NCBI GenBank assembly: GCA_018257865.1
Contig: JAEUBA010000029.1
Span: 62,001-126,000 of the forward strand
Reading direction: 5' to 3'
Source: Stereocaulon alpinum
Lineage: Eukaryota > Ascomycota > Lecanoromycetes > Lecanorales > Stereocaulaceae
DNA: 64,000 nt
Position 1 is the stretch's first letter. Each line of letters begins with the position of its first letter. A model generated the notes under the pieces. It did no database searches and was not told the origin of the DNA. It was given only the letters and a program-made list of their open reading frames with translations. Shown one piece after another: positions 1-9,868 of this stretch. A program made the position numbers and the translations under genes.

Positions 1-62
1 TAGATGCTCAGGAAATCGAGCTAGGGTTGCCGCTTCCATGATAACCTTGCCATTTGACGAAA

Positions 63-989
63 CTAGACCAAAGGGCGACCTGACCCCAAAGATGATGGCC
101 CCTCATCCACCTGCTCCACCTTTCCCTCCAATTGCCAGCCCCATTGATGTATCATAGCAATTGCATCGCCGTGGATTCTGACTAAGCGATCACAGAAGGC
201 GTCACAAATTACCATTTTGGCCTTTTCGGCATGGAGCATGATCTTGCAGCTTCCGCAAATGGTGTTGATCTTGCGCAGAACATCAAGGTCACATAACATG
301 ACGTCCTCGTAGATGTGTAAGTGTAGAGTTTCGAGGTGGTGAAAACTTTTGCGGCAGGTAAACAACTTCTCATCTGGGACGCGAAGAAGCGAACCATGTA
401 CATACGGGTATCCATACAGGTCTCCGTGCGGGCCTCCCCCAAAGCCTCCATACGTGAAGCGCTTGAATGAGGGTGTCTGCAGGTGGAAGACTCGAAGGTT
501 GTCTCGGATTGCAGATGTCATGTGGTACTGAAAGAGGCTGAAAGCGTCCATAGTGAGGCCGTCTTCACCCTCGAATCTAAAGGTGTTGCGTGTATAGAGA
601 ATTGATGCAGCTTCTTGGTACAGTTTTCTATTAACACGAATGAGATTGGCGTTGAGCCACCTGTGCTCTGGCTTTGTGGAGTCACGGCTACTAAAGTCGC
701 TCATCAGCCCGACCAAGTCATCCCATTTGACACAATGTTCTTTAAGGATGCCAAGGATGCCGATGCCGCCATAAGTGAAGTAGATCTTGACAGTGGTGGC
801 TGAGGACGAGACAAGACAGAGGAGGTAAATCATGGTTCTGATCTCTAGAGGCAGGTCAAAAAAGCGAAAAGGTCGTTGTTCCTTGATGCATTGGACAACG
901 TCCCTCTGCCGCGCACTTTGGAGGGTAGGCTGCTTCTTGGGAAGCGCCCACCTGCTGATCCTTTGGCTTTGCCTTTTAGGGCCTTGCAT
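63..989 (-). CDS. F-box-like / DUF7730-type protein
   Basis: Predicted 308 aa, single exon, with the start placed at the Met encoded at 989. The frame stays open upstream to 1244, but those extra 85 residues look unconserved and Ser/Ile-rich. After a basic N-terminus comes an F-box-like motif (FFDLPLEIRTMIYLLCL), then the block LIRVNRKLYQEAASILY, an arrangement common in large Pezizomycotina families annotated as F-box or DUF7730 proteins. True F-box proteins bind Skp1 in SCF ubiquitin ligases; many members of this family have no known partner. No catalytic residues are visible. The C-terminal half is a Leu/His-rich alpha/beta region. Family assignment is moderately secure and function unknown. 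The start codon is an inference. Confidence 0.7.
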   Translation of the reverse strand: MQGPKRQSQRISRWALPKKQPTLQSARQRDVVQCIKEQRPFRFFDLPLEIRTMIYLLCLVSSSATTVKIYFTYGGIGILGILKEHCVKWDDLVGLMSDFSSRDSTKPEHRWLNANLIRVNRKLYQEAASILYTRNTFRFEGEDGLTMDAFSLFQYHMTSAIRDNLRVFHLQTPSFKRFTYGGFGGGPHGDLYGYPYVHGSLLRVPDEKLFTCRKSFHHLETLHLHIYEDVMLCDLDVLRKINTICGSCKIMLHAEKAKMVICDAFCDRLVRIHGDAIAMIHQWGWQLEGKVEQVDEGPSSLGSGRPLV

Positions 990-1829
990 GGCTGCAGGGA
1001 TCCTCAGATTAGGCTCCCGTGTGTTGCGATCAAGCCCATAGATACGTAGCTCCGCCTTCCCAAGGATTTGCAGCGGCAGCCTTGAAGCAGTAGCAATAAT
1101 GATAATGGACAAACTTATTGAAAAACATCTACTGATCGAGTAACGATGAGAAATTTTCGGAGGCAAGTACGATGTGTGTGTCACGGAGGAAGTTGCCTGG
1201 TTCGACGGGGCTGTGCAAGAACTCATGCTGGCCTGCAGCCTCACATCCTGGGCCAGGCAAGTCGGGCGTCATAAAGCCGCTGACGCTAATAAAACCTCGG
1301 CAACGCTCTATCTTAGCTTCTTTGACGCCTCCACATTCGCAATTTCTTCTTAGAATAAGCACTAGCCTAAGTTCAGATATCTGACGGCCAGTAGCATCAG
1401 GTCCGAAGTCTATTGTCTATGGGTCAGATCACACTGTACCAGCAAATTATGCTATCTTATCAGTGTGCTACAGGCCCGATTCCACGCATATTAGCCATGT
1501 GTCGGACCTTACCTAAGAAGGATCAAGCCTGTAAAAGCGCTAGTGTGATTCAAATAAGGCTACGAGCCCATGTTGATTTGAAGGGTATCGACGCTGCAGG
1601 TGCATAAGCTACAAATACGAGCGCCGCAGGTCTATATCCCGTAGAGACGACAATAAAGGTATGATTGTTTGAAGCGGATAATCTGAGAATTGGATTCAAT
1701 GGAGGAAATGTAGTGGAACAGATGGTCGACAAAGTTGGTTGCGGAATTCGAGGGTAACTGTTAGGCGTTGTCGAAGCAGAGACATAGAAGCTGTGCTCCC
1801 GGACTATGTGCACTCCAACACACTGATCT
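990..1829. other. intergenic, no gene recognised
   Basis: This is the upstream region of the first F-box-like gene and the downstream region of the second. It has only short overlapping ORFs without family resemblance or intron-linked continuity. Confidence 0.5.
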
Positions 1830-3302
1830 CTAGTCTCTTCTACCATGCCGCTGGGTGTCATGCCATCTCAATGATCTTAAAGAAATGCCCACACCCTTGC
1901 AAATTCTTCTCGTATTCGAAGCGAACGCCTCCACACCTTCAGCCTTAATTACCGAAAGCTTAGGCACGCGTACTCCTTTGAGCTGTGGCAGACCTTTAAA
2001 GACGGAGAGCGCAATGTCCTCAGTAAACACACCCACAAGTTCCACCTTTTTGGTAGAAGCGGGTAGAACGTCTACCAAGGCTTTGTAATCCACCGAAGGC
2101 TCATACGGTCCACGATCACTTGAGGGGCTGCAGGGACCCTCAACTTCTACGGCCAGCAAGGTCACTTCAAGCCTGATAAACGCTAGAGCTTCGAAAGAAC
2201 CGAGGGTATTCGTGAGATGCAATTCTGGTTCCGTCCGCCGCAATGCTTGCATTCGCCTCCTCAGGCTGGTTTTGCCAGTCATTGCCAGACAGACAAGGCT
2301 GGTTCGTGCGTATGTATGTAAGATATCGAGAGTGATGTCGGGATCCCACTCCAAGCTCAGTGGTCCCCTCCAACCACCATCATGACTATGGGCAAAACTC
2401 TCTAAAGCGCAAATACGCTCGAGGTAGACCCTGAGCTGCCCTGAGTCAATGACACTACGTTTAACTGTGAATTTTGTCACATTGGACATGATCGTCGATT
2501 CACCAGCGACCCACGGACGCCGTGTACCGAAGAGGTTTCGGCCTTCAATGATTCGAAGAGTTGGTATGGGTAGGAAGTAGCCAATCAGCGCGAAGTCTCC
2601 AGGCGGTGTCCAAGGTTCCGATCCAATTTTGAGCGTGGAGAGCGCGCTGAATAGTGGTACACCTCCCGGCATGCTTTGTATTTCTGCGTCTAAGAAGCAG
2701 TCCCAGGCCTGGGCGACTGGATTTCTGAGGGTTTGCCAGAAGGTTCCTCTTAATTCAAGACTTTCAATGTTAGGTAGCAGGTGGAGAAGTAAGGTGGCGC
2801 CTGCTTCACTGCTCCCTAATTTTATGAGATCCCAAAATGTCATACTTTCATTGTCGAGATGGATTCTGCCTAGTTCATAAGCGCTAGCTCTAATCTCGTC
2901 TTCGAAATCCTCTATCAAGCTGTCTGCCAGAGCCAAAGGCGCCGGTTGACGACGCGGAGTTCGTAAGTTCATAGAATTTCCCGTAATGCAGAGCTTCGTA
3001 GTATACAGTCGCTTCTGTACATCGGCGAAAAAGTCGTAAAGGGCGGATATTGGGTGTGTAAAGGGTCGGTCTAACCCTTCACGGCAATAAACGAAATCGC
3101 CCACTGCCATATCAGAGTACTGCATCATCCTTGCATGATGCTCTGAGCGTCGGGCCGCAGCTAGTAGGTAGAGCATTCTACATGTAAAGGAGCAAGGAAT
3201 GATATCGAAGAATGGGACATAGTCGATGATGTGGAGGAGAAGCTCATGCGGTAGATCTAAAAGGTTCTTCATCATGGCAGTGAAAATTGAAAGCTGAAAC
3301 AC
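1830..3302 (-). CDS. F-box protein with LRR-like C-terminus
   Basis: 490 aa, one exon. The N-terminus contains a clear F-box (LLDLPHELLLHIIDYVPFFDI, about residues 13-33) followed by the Cys/Leu helix typical of F-box domains. The rest is Leu-rich with irregular beta/alpha repeats (LLPNIESLELRGTFW, LSTLKIGSEPW, LPQLKGVRVPKL), as in fungal F-box/LRR-like proteins. The expected role is substrate recognition in an SCF ubiquitin ligase; the substrate cannot be read. Two in-frame Mets at residues 10-11 sit closer to the F-box and could be the true start. The gene is divergent from the NAA50-like gene across about 290 bp. Confidence 0.75.
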   Translation of the reverse strand: MFQLSIFTAMMKNLLDLPHELLLHIIDYVPFFDIIPCSFTCRMLYLLAAARRSEHHARMMQYSDMAVGDFVYCREGLDRPFTHPISALYDFFADVQKRLYTTKLCITGNSMNLRTPRRQPAPLALADSLIEDFEDEIRASAYELGRIHLDNESMTFWDLIKLGSSEAGATLLLHLLPNIESLELRGTFWQTLRNPVAQAWDCFLDAEIQSMPGGVPLFSALSTLKIGSEPWTPPGDFALIGYFLPIPTLRIIEGRNLFGTRRPWVAGESTIMSNVTKFTVKRSVIDSGQLRVYLERICALESFAHSHDGGWRGPLSLEWDPDITLDILHTYARTSLVCLAMTGKTSLRRRMQALRRTEPELHLTNTLGSFEALAFIRLEVTLLAVEVEGPCSPSSDRGPYEPSVDYKALVDVLPASTKKVELVGVFTEDIALSVFKGLPQLKGVRVPKLSVIKAEGVEAFASNTRRICKGVGISLRSLRWHDTQRHGRRD

Positions 3303-3588
3303 GGTGATTGGTACAAACGATGCAGCGTTGTGATTTAAGCCAACTTAAAGCGGGCTTCCGATGCTCCGAGTGTGGAATTTCAGTTGCTGGGTAATGTGTG
3401 AGGATTCTGGAGTAGTGATACTACAATTCTAGAGAAATGCCAAGACCTACTCTCCCGCTACCGTACCATCGCGCGTTACGTAGCAACTCAACCATGTCAA
3501 TATTGGACTCCACCCATGCTATCGAGGCGTTCTAGCCCTCGCAGCTATCAACGTACTTTAGCTCTCAAACAGCGCTCAAGCCCCTCAC

Positions 3589-4239
3589 TTGTCTGATAGG
3601 CAGATGGCGAGGGAGAAAACAAAACCCCTCCCGCCAAATACAACAATCGCCCGCGTAACGCCAATCACCTTCCCCGCCTACCGCCGCATTATATCCACCA
3701 TCCTCCCAATCCGCTACCCAGATAGTTTCTACCACAACTCCATCTCCCCCACCTCATTCTCCACAATCGCTCTCTGCGCCATTTGGCACCCCCCTTCGCC
3801 CTCTATTCCCTCCCCAGAGACGATCGTTGTAGGAGGAATTCAATGCCGTCTTGAACCTATACCCTCACACCCATCATCCCTGGAACAAGGGCACAAAAGT
3901 CTCTACATCCAGACGCTAGCAACTCTCGCGCCATACAGATGTCTAGGGGTGGGGAGTGCGTTGCTTCGGAAGGCTATTTGGGCTGCGATTTGTAGGGATG
4001 GGGGTGACGGCGTCAGAGATATTTATGCGCATGTCTGGGAAGCGAATAAGGATGCGTTGGAATGGTATACGAAGGAGGGGTTTACAGTTGAGGACGGTGT
4101 GGTGGAGGGGTATTATACGAAGCTGAGACCTAGTGGGGCGAGGGTTGTTAGGAGGAGGGTTGGTGTTTGTGAGTTTTGGAACGCGTGGGAGAGCTGGGAA
4201 TCCTATGGGGTGGGATGGGAGGTAGCGGAGGATGAGTGA
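3589..4239 (+). CDS. NAA50: N-alpha-acetyltransferase 50-like GNAT protein
   Basis: 216 aa, one exon. It is a GNAT-fold acetyltransferase: the acetyl-CoA loop R-x2-G-x-G is present as YRCLGVGSALL (about residues 116-126), preceded by the strand LYIQTLATLAPY and followed by AHVWEANKDALEWYTKEGF and GYYTKLRPSGARVV. That C-terminal order closely follows the NAA50 (San) pattern, where a YYK-like motif contributes to peptide binding. NAA50 acetylates the alpha-amino group of Met-starting nascent chains in association with NatA and acts in sister-chromatid cohesion in animals; its fungal role is less clear. A low-complexity Pro/Ser insertion (about residues 66-78) precedes the core. Initiation may instead be at Met6. 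It converges with MIC19. Confidence 0.8.
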   Translation: MSDRQMAREKTKPLPPNTTIARVTPITFPAYRRIISTILPIRYPDSFYHNSISPTSFSTIALCAIWHPPSPSIPSPETIVVGGIQCRLEPIPSHPSSLEQGHKSLYIQTLATLAPYRCLGVGSALLRKAIWAAICRDGGDGVRDIYAHVWEANKDALEWYTKEGFTVEDGVVEGYYTKLRPSGARVVRRRVGVCEFWNAWESWESYGVGWEVAEDE

Positions 4240-4610
4240 GAGCGGTGTGAATAGATGAGATGGGTCGTGAGGGACGATGAGATAGTAGTTAATGGGAGGA
4301 GCGATCTCTTTTAGGGAGTCCTGCCATGGCGATGGAGTCGAAGAGGGAGCTCTTGGAGGGGAGCATCACCTGTGCCGCGCCCGAGGGTAATGACGCAGAG
4401 ACGAAAGCTTTGGCATCCCATCATATTGGTGGAAATCGTCATCAAAGACTTGGTCAGCAGTATAGCTTTGGAGACCTCTATGGCTCTCACGGAACTAGAC
4501 AGCATACAGCTGAAAGTGAGGAACTGATTGTAGAATATATACAATTCTTGCAGCGTTACCCCTGAGTACTGCAAGTCATGGCATCCTCTCTTTGATACAC
4601 ATCTTTCCCC
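4240..4610. other. convergent intergenic region
   Basis: Shared 3' region of the convergent NAA50-like and MIC19 genes. Short ORFs on both strands overlap each other and match no family I recognise. Confidence 0.5.
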
Positions 4611-5327
4611 CTATTCCAACACCCTCCCCAAAAACGCCCCCTCCAACCTCCCCACTTCCCTCCTAAACGCCTCCACCTCCCGCCAACAATCCAACGGCCT
4701 CCGATCGTTCGTCTTCAGACAGCTCACAACCTCCTCCCTCGCCTTATTAACCCCCTCATCCTTCACCACATCCTCTTTCAACTGTCTCTGCTTCAATTTT
4801 ACTTTCAGCGCTTCAATCTCCTTCTGTACGCTCTCCCGACTCAGATCTCTTATCTTATCTCCGGCTGCTTTTGCCTTATGGTCTACTCCACCTTTTGATT
4901 GTGATTGATCGGGCATGTGCGATTGTGGTGAAGGGTATTTGCTGTCTGTTGTTTTGTCGGGAGAGGCGGAGAGGGAGGCTTCGAGGTCTTTAAGGGATTT
5001 GGTGGCTTCTTCGTCTAGTCGCCGGAGTTCTGCGTTCACGCGGTTTTGGATGTGGAGTTCTAGGTCTGTGGTGCGGGTACTATCTGTCTAAGACACAGCA
5101 TGAGTTCTGTCAGCTTCTATTATGTATGCAGTGAATTAGAGTGCTGGGTAGATGGTACCTCCGGACTTGCTTGCAGTGCGTCCACAAGTTCTTGTGAAAA
5201 GCGGACGGGGGATTCGCTATCAAAATTAACATAGAACTGGGAGTATTGAAGAGGTTGAACTCGGCTCGGACCTAGCGAAGACATGCTGAGTGCTTGAGGG
5301 AGCAGGCTTTGAGGTGCCTGATCCCAT
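4611..5327 (-). CDS. MIC19: MICOS complex subunit MIC19
   Basis: Three exons joined by hand: 5327-5272, 5216-5159 and 5087-4611; introns of 55 and 71 nt; 196 aa. The N-terminus is MGSGTSKP, a Gly2 context suited to N-myristoylation, followed by SESPVRFSQELVDALQ and SPETDSTRTTDLELH, which are hallmarks of fungal MIC19/AIM13 (DUF1690). A charged coiled coil fills the middle, and the C-terminus has a CHCH-like segment with Cys in VVSCLKTN and LDCWREVEAF. The protein sits on the intermembrane-space face of the mitochondrial inner membrane and helps hold cristae junctions with MIC60. The first donor (gtccga) is non-canonical beyond GT but is the only join that keeps the conserved frame. Very likely correct. 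Confidence 0.9.
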
Positions 5328-5855
5328 TGTAGTAGTGAAAGGAGGTGTATTCAAGGTAGAAAGAGGAGGTAAAATGAGGCCAGCGCGACCCTGGACCAGC
5401 ACGCGCCGGATTTGAAGATCTTATAGAGACAGGTGAAGATAGACAGTGGCTTGGTAGGTCAATTGGTCCAAACAAATACCATGCAGTGTTCCAATTGATG
5501 TTGTCGTCGAACAAGCAACTTCATGCCAAGCCCGGAGACTATTCCTCAAGCTTCAGGTTGCCATAGGGCTGAGTAGTTCTTTGGAGACTTATTGTTCGTC
5601 CTTCCTTTCTCTTCGCAGTGCCACTCAGAACATAGATGGGCTATCGAGATTCGCGACAGCACACTTGCTCACTATCACTACTTTGCTCACAATCTAGAGT
5701 CTGTGAAGCGTCCAGTGTGAATAACAAACCCTAGACAGCAAGTTTCAGCTTCCCCGCATTCCATCGGAAGAGCACCGTCAGCGTCCCACAGCCTCGTCCA
5801 GCTATTCTAACGAAGATTCGCTAAACCAGCTACAATCAAGAGACAGTACCCATAG
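5328..5855. promoter_or_regulatory. divergent promoter region MIC19 / glucokinase
   Basis: A non-coding interval between the minus-strand MIC19 start and the plus-strand glucokinase transcription unit. No specific binding site could be assigned. If glucokinase starts at 6303, the 5' leader would extend into the following 450 bases. Confidence 0.4.
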
Positions 5856-7921
5856 TTGCTGAGCCCTGCAAATGCGAAGACTTTCCACCAACAAACTCTA
5901 AGGCGCTCCTCCGAGACTCAAAATCCAGGAGCCCCCTCCTTCACCTTCCCCGCCATTGTCACGCCATTGTCACTCCAAACCGCCGCCGTGGCGCGCCCCC
6001 GCTCTCATTTTCCTCCCATCTTCGAGACCTCCTCCTCCGTCCCCGCAGTCTACTCCTCCGCCGACTTCAAGCTCTCCCCTAAGTTGTCCCGTCGATCCCG
6101 ATTTTCGGCAGCCCAGCTCCTCTCATTCGCCATTGTCCTGATAGTCTTTGTCATACAAATTTTCAGATCCCCAACAACTGTCTCGGAGGAGGCCTCAGAA
6201 GATATCCATACGTATCACGGGTCTCTACGAACATCCTCGGCCCCGATCTGTAGAGAGCCGGATTTCTTCTCTGTCCCATTGCCGGTCTGTAGATCGCACA
6301 AGATGTCTATCCTCGAGGATGCGCAGCGGGTGGCAGCCAAGTTTGAATATCCCGCAGAGGAGTTGAACAAGGGAGTGAAGGCGTTCATAAGTCAGATGCG
6401 TGGGTGATCTCTGCACATTGGGAATGACACGGTATGCTGAATACAACCGGGAATAGACGAGGGGCTCCAGGAGACGGGAACAACATTGAGCCAAATACCC
6501 ACTTACGTGACAGCGGTTCCCAATGGCACGGAGAAGGTCAATGACATGTACTTTATGAGAGGAACATTCAGCTGATCGTCAAGGTATAGGGTCTTTATCT
6601 AGCAGTCGATTTAGGAGGAACCAATTTCCGGGTCTGCTCCATACAATTACACGGCAATACCACGTTTTCTCTTACGCAATCGAAAGTAGCCATACCTAGA
6701 GAACTAATGGTAGCGGAAACGTCGAAAGAGCTCTTCGGTTTTCTCGCAAAGCAGATTGAGATTTTCCTCCAGACACATCACGGTGAACATTACCAAGCGC
6801 ATCTGGAAAAGAGGAATACAATGGGCGCGCATGCGGCTCTCGCTGAGACCGAAATATTCCAATTAGGGTTTACGTTCAGTTTCCCAGTCAATCAAATTGG
6901 CATAAATAGAGGAACACTTTTGCGATGGACTAAAGGCTTCGATATCAACGATGCCGTTGGGAAGGACGTCTGCGAACTTCTCCAGTCCGAGATAGATGCC
7001 CTTCATCTTCCAGTGTATGTGGCCGCGCTGGTCAACGACACTGTCGGGACATTGATGGCCAGATCATACACCTCACCAGGCAAAACAGGAACTTTGCTGG
7101 GCGCGATCTTTGGTACAGGAACCAATGGCGCCTATGTAGAAAAGCTCTCCAAGATTACCAAAATAAAAACAATGCATGGAAGCAACTACGACAAATCAAC
7201 CGGTGAGATGATCGTAAATACTGAATGGGGTTCATTCGATAACCACATGACCGTTCTACCAAATACACCCTACGACTGGGACCTCGACAATGAAAGTGTC
7301 AATCCTGGTATCCAGATGTTCGAGAAACGCGTCTCAGGCATGTTTCTAGGTGAAATCCTTCGACGAGTAATACTCGCTTTGACCGTGAATCCTCAATCTA
7401 GGCTATTCAGCGACAAGGACTCTGGAGAAAACGAGCTTCACTCAACCACAACCATTGCTAGGGACTCGGCGTTGTACAAGCATTGGGGTGTTGACACGGC
7501 ATTCCTCTCCATAGTGGCGGCAGACTCTACCCCTGACCTCAGCGTCATCCGACAAACACTCTCCCGTGACCTCGGCGTTAATGCTGCGACGACTGAAGAC
7601 GCTGAGGTAGTCAAGCTCCTCGCCAACGCTATCGGGAGACGCGCTGCTCGTCTCAGCGCGGTGGCTATCGCCGCTATAGTCATTGCAACGGGCAACAATG
7701 TCTCTAGAGGTGGAGGAGAGGATGATGTAGTCGACATAGGCGTCGATGGCAGTCTTGTGGAATTCTATCCTGGTTTCGAGAATATGATTCGAGAAGCTTT
7801 CAGGGAGATTCCTGAGATTGCCGAGGCTGGCGAGAAAAGGATTCGGATTGGGATTGCAAAAGATGGGAGTGGGGTTGGCGCTGCGCTGATTGCGTTGGTT
7901 GCTGCGCAGGCGGAGAAGTAG
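5856..7921 (+). CDS. glucokinase/hexokinase with possible N-terminal membrane anchor
   Basis: Three exons: 5856-6399, 6457-6536 and 6590-7921 (introns 57 and 53 nt), giving 651 aa, or 502 aa if translation starts at the internal Met at 6303, the usual glucokinase start (MSILEDAQRVAAKFEYP). Hexokinase signatures are all present: phosphate-1 loop LAVDLGGTNFR, the sugar-binding stretch LGFTFSFPVNQ...LLRWTKGFD, catalytic Asp in ALVNDTVGTL, GTGTNGAYVE, the NTEWGSFDN segment, and the C-terminal GVDGSLVEFYPGFE. It should phosphorylate glucose with ATP at the head of glycolysis. The 149-residue extension is Ser/Pro-rich with one hydrophobic helix (about residues 87-103, LLSFAIVLIVFVIQIF), which could anchor the enzyme to a membrane; it may alternatively be 5' UTR. 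Confidence 0.88.
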
Positions 7922-8400
7922 GTTGGGCCTGCAACAGCGGAGAGGATCAGTCGTGATATATAACGCTGTTGGCTAGCAGTTGACATGTATACGTATTTCC
8001 AATATATATCTACCAACCTATCAAAGGCCATGTTAGGACCAATACAACTTTCCGAGTCCGGCTCGCATGCTAACGGTCAGTACCTTTCACGGTGGGATCA
8101 AGACTCGACAGGGAACTCTGGTACATTGGGAACGGATTGGACAGGCTTTCGAGGCTGCAATCGAACCCTACTGTTGTCATTTGCCTGCGAACATGAACGT
8201 AACGATGGGTACAAGCCTTGCAAACACAAGTACGCGCAATTCAATATAAGATAGCAGCAAGCGATAGAAAACATACAAAAACCCCTCACCCCACTTCCCT
8301 CACTACCGCCGTTCCCCAATACAAAACCCATAGAAAACCCTCCCCTCCTCCCTCAAGCTCACCCTACCACCCCTGTCCCCTCCCTCACTCACTCAATCAC
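7922..8400. other. convergent intergenic, pyrimidine-rich toward the end
   Basis: The shared 3' region of glucokinase and the SDR/epimerase gene. The part from about 8280 is strongly C/T-rich on the plus strand. Nothing else recognised. Confidence 0.5.
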
Positions 8401-9868
8401 TCACTTCCCCCCCTTCCCCTCCCCCAAAACACCCTCCACCTCCCCCAAAAAAAGCCCTTTCCAAACCCCATCCCCCCTCTTCGGTTCCCAGCCCAAGCTC
8501 CGGCTGAGATCGGATTTAGTTCTCGAGCTGTGGCGTGGTTAGTAGGTAGGGACTAAGATGTTTAAGAGGGGGTGGGGGAAAGTGGGAAAGTGGTAAAGTG
8601 GGGAAGTGGGAGAACGGGAGGACATACTTGCTTGCAAATGCTACTTCGGCGAGGAATTTGTCGCCGCCTGTCCAGAGGGAGGCGGCTTCGTTGAGGGTCA
8701 TGGATTTGGGGTGGGGGGTGGTGCTGTTGGGGGTTAGTGGGAGGTTCTAAGGGGGTTTTGGGTTGGGAAGGGAAGGTGAGGCGAGAGGGTTTGGCAGAGC
8801 TCGAGACTTTTGGGGGAGGGTTTCGAGGGGGATAGACTAACCTGATACCTAATGCAACCAGGGCATTAGCAATGCCCTGCGCCACCTCGATCCAGGTATG
8901 CGATCCATTTTCCGAGAAATAGATTCCTGTTTCCCCGCTCCTCAACTCATTCTCTCTACCGGCCAAGATCCTCCCAAGAATAACCTCGTAAAGCATGGCC
9001 AAATCCTCCACATGCACATGATCTGCCACGCCCTTCCCATCGCCGATAACAATTACCTCCTTTGTCTCGCTTTTCAGCGCGGCTCGAATCATGGTTGGGA
9101 TTTGCTGGGAGAGTCTATTGAAGTAGCCTGTTCCACGACCGTAGATTGTAGGCGGCATTATGAGGTAGGTTTTCACGCCTAAGGAGAGACCGGTTTGGAT
9201 GACTGTTATGTCGGTTTGGCGTTGGGGGTAGGGGTGTAAGGTGTTGCGGGTTTGTTCGTAGGCGTAGATGTCTGGGTCTTGGTCGGAGAAGGTGCGGGGT
9301 TCGTGGTAGGTTTTTGTAATGGGTTGGTCGGCTATGTTGGATGCGCCGGTTGTCTGGTTTGTTGGTGTTAGATGTCGATTTTGTTGATGATTCGAAGGGA
9401 TGGGGGTACGGACGTGGATGAAATACGTGTCTTTTCCAGTCCGCTTCTTCCTGGAGCCTAGGCCCAGTAACAATGCCTTCGCGGACGCTTCATGATAGCC
9501 TATAGCGGCATTAATGATCACTACAATTTATTTCGATATCAGTGTAAGCCTGTAGACTGAACAGGAAAGGGACTTTACCATCATAGTTACTAGCAATGTC
9601 CTCCAATTGCTCAGTTGCATCAAGGTCGTCAAACAGTACAGGTCTGATGCCCTTCTCTTTCATTATCTTGGCTTTCTCTTCACCTCGAACGAGCGCGGAG
9701 ATTTTGCAGTCCAAGATTTCTTGATCTTTCGAGCCCATGAGCTGACTGAGTACGCTTCCACCACTAGAAAACCGGTGTGAGTATCGCAATAGCATCGTAT
9801 AGTAAGCCTTTTAGATTGACTGACACATAACCGGATGCACCGGTCACGAGGACATGCCATGATTCCAT
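8401..9868 (-). CDS. extended SDR / NAD-dependent epimerase-dehydratase
   Basis: Six exons: 9868-9825, 9763-9579, 9520-9414, 9353-8842, 8723-8628 and 8527-8401; 356 aa; all joins keep frame. The N-terminal Rossmann motif G-x2-G-x2-G is VTGASGYVGGSVL (residues 8-20). The middle has FIHTTGASNIAD, IMPPTIYGRGTG and GVADHVHVEDLA, and the C-terminus ends with NSRTKSDLSRSLGWEP, a set typical of a Pezizomycotina family related to nucleoside-diphosphate-sugar epimerases. The substrate is unknown. The SDR catalytic Tyr-x3-Lys appears as Tyr142-Ala-Tyr-Glu-Gln146, so the lysine position is Gln. The last exon reads into a Gly/Lys-rich low-complexity tail. Intron 5 is full of short GT-rich repeats. Confidence 0.85.
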
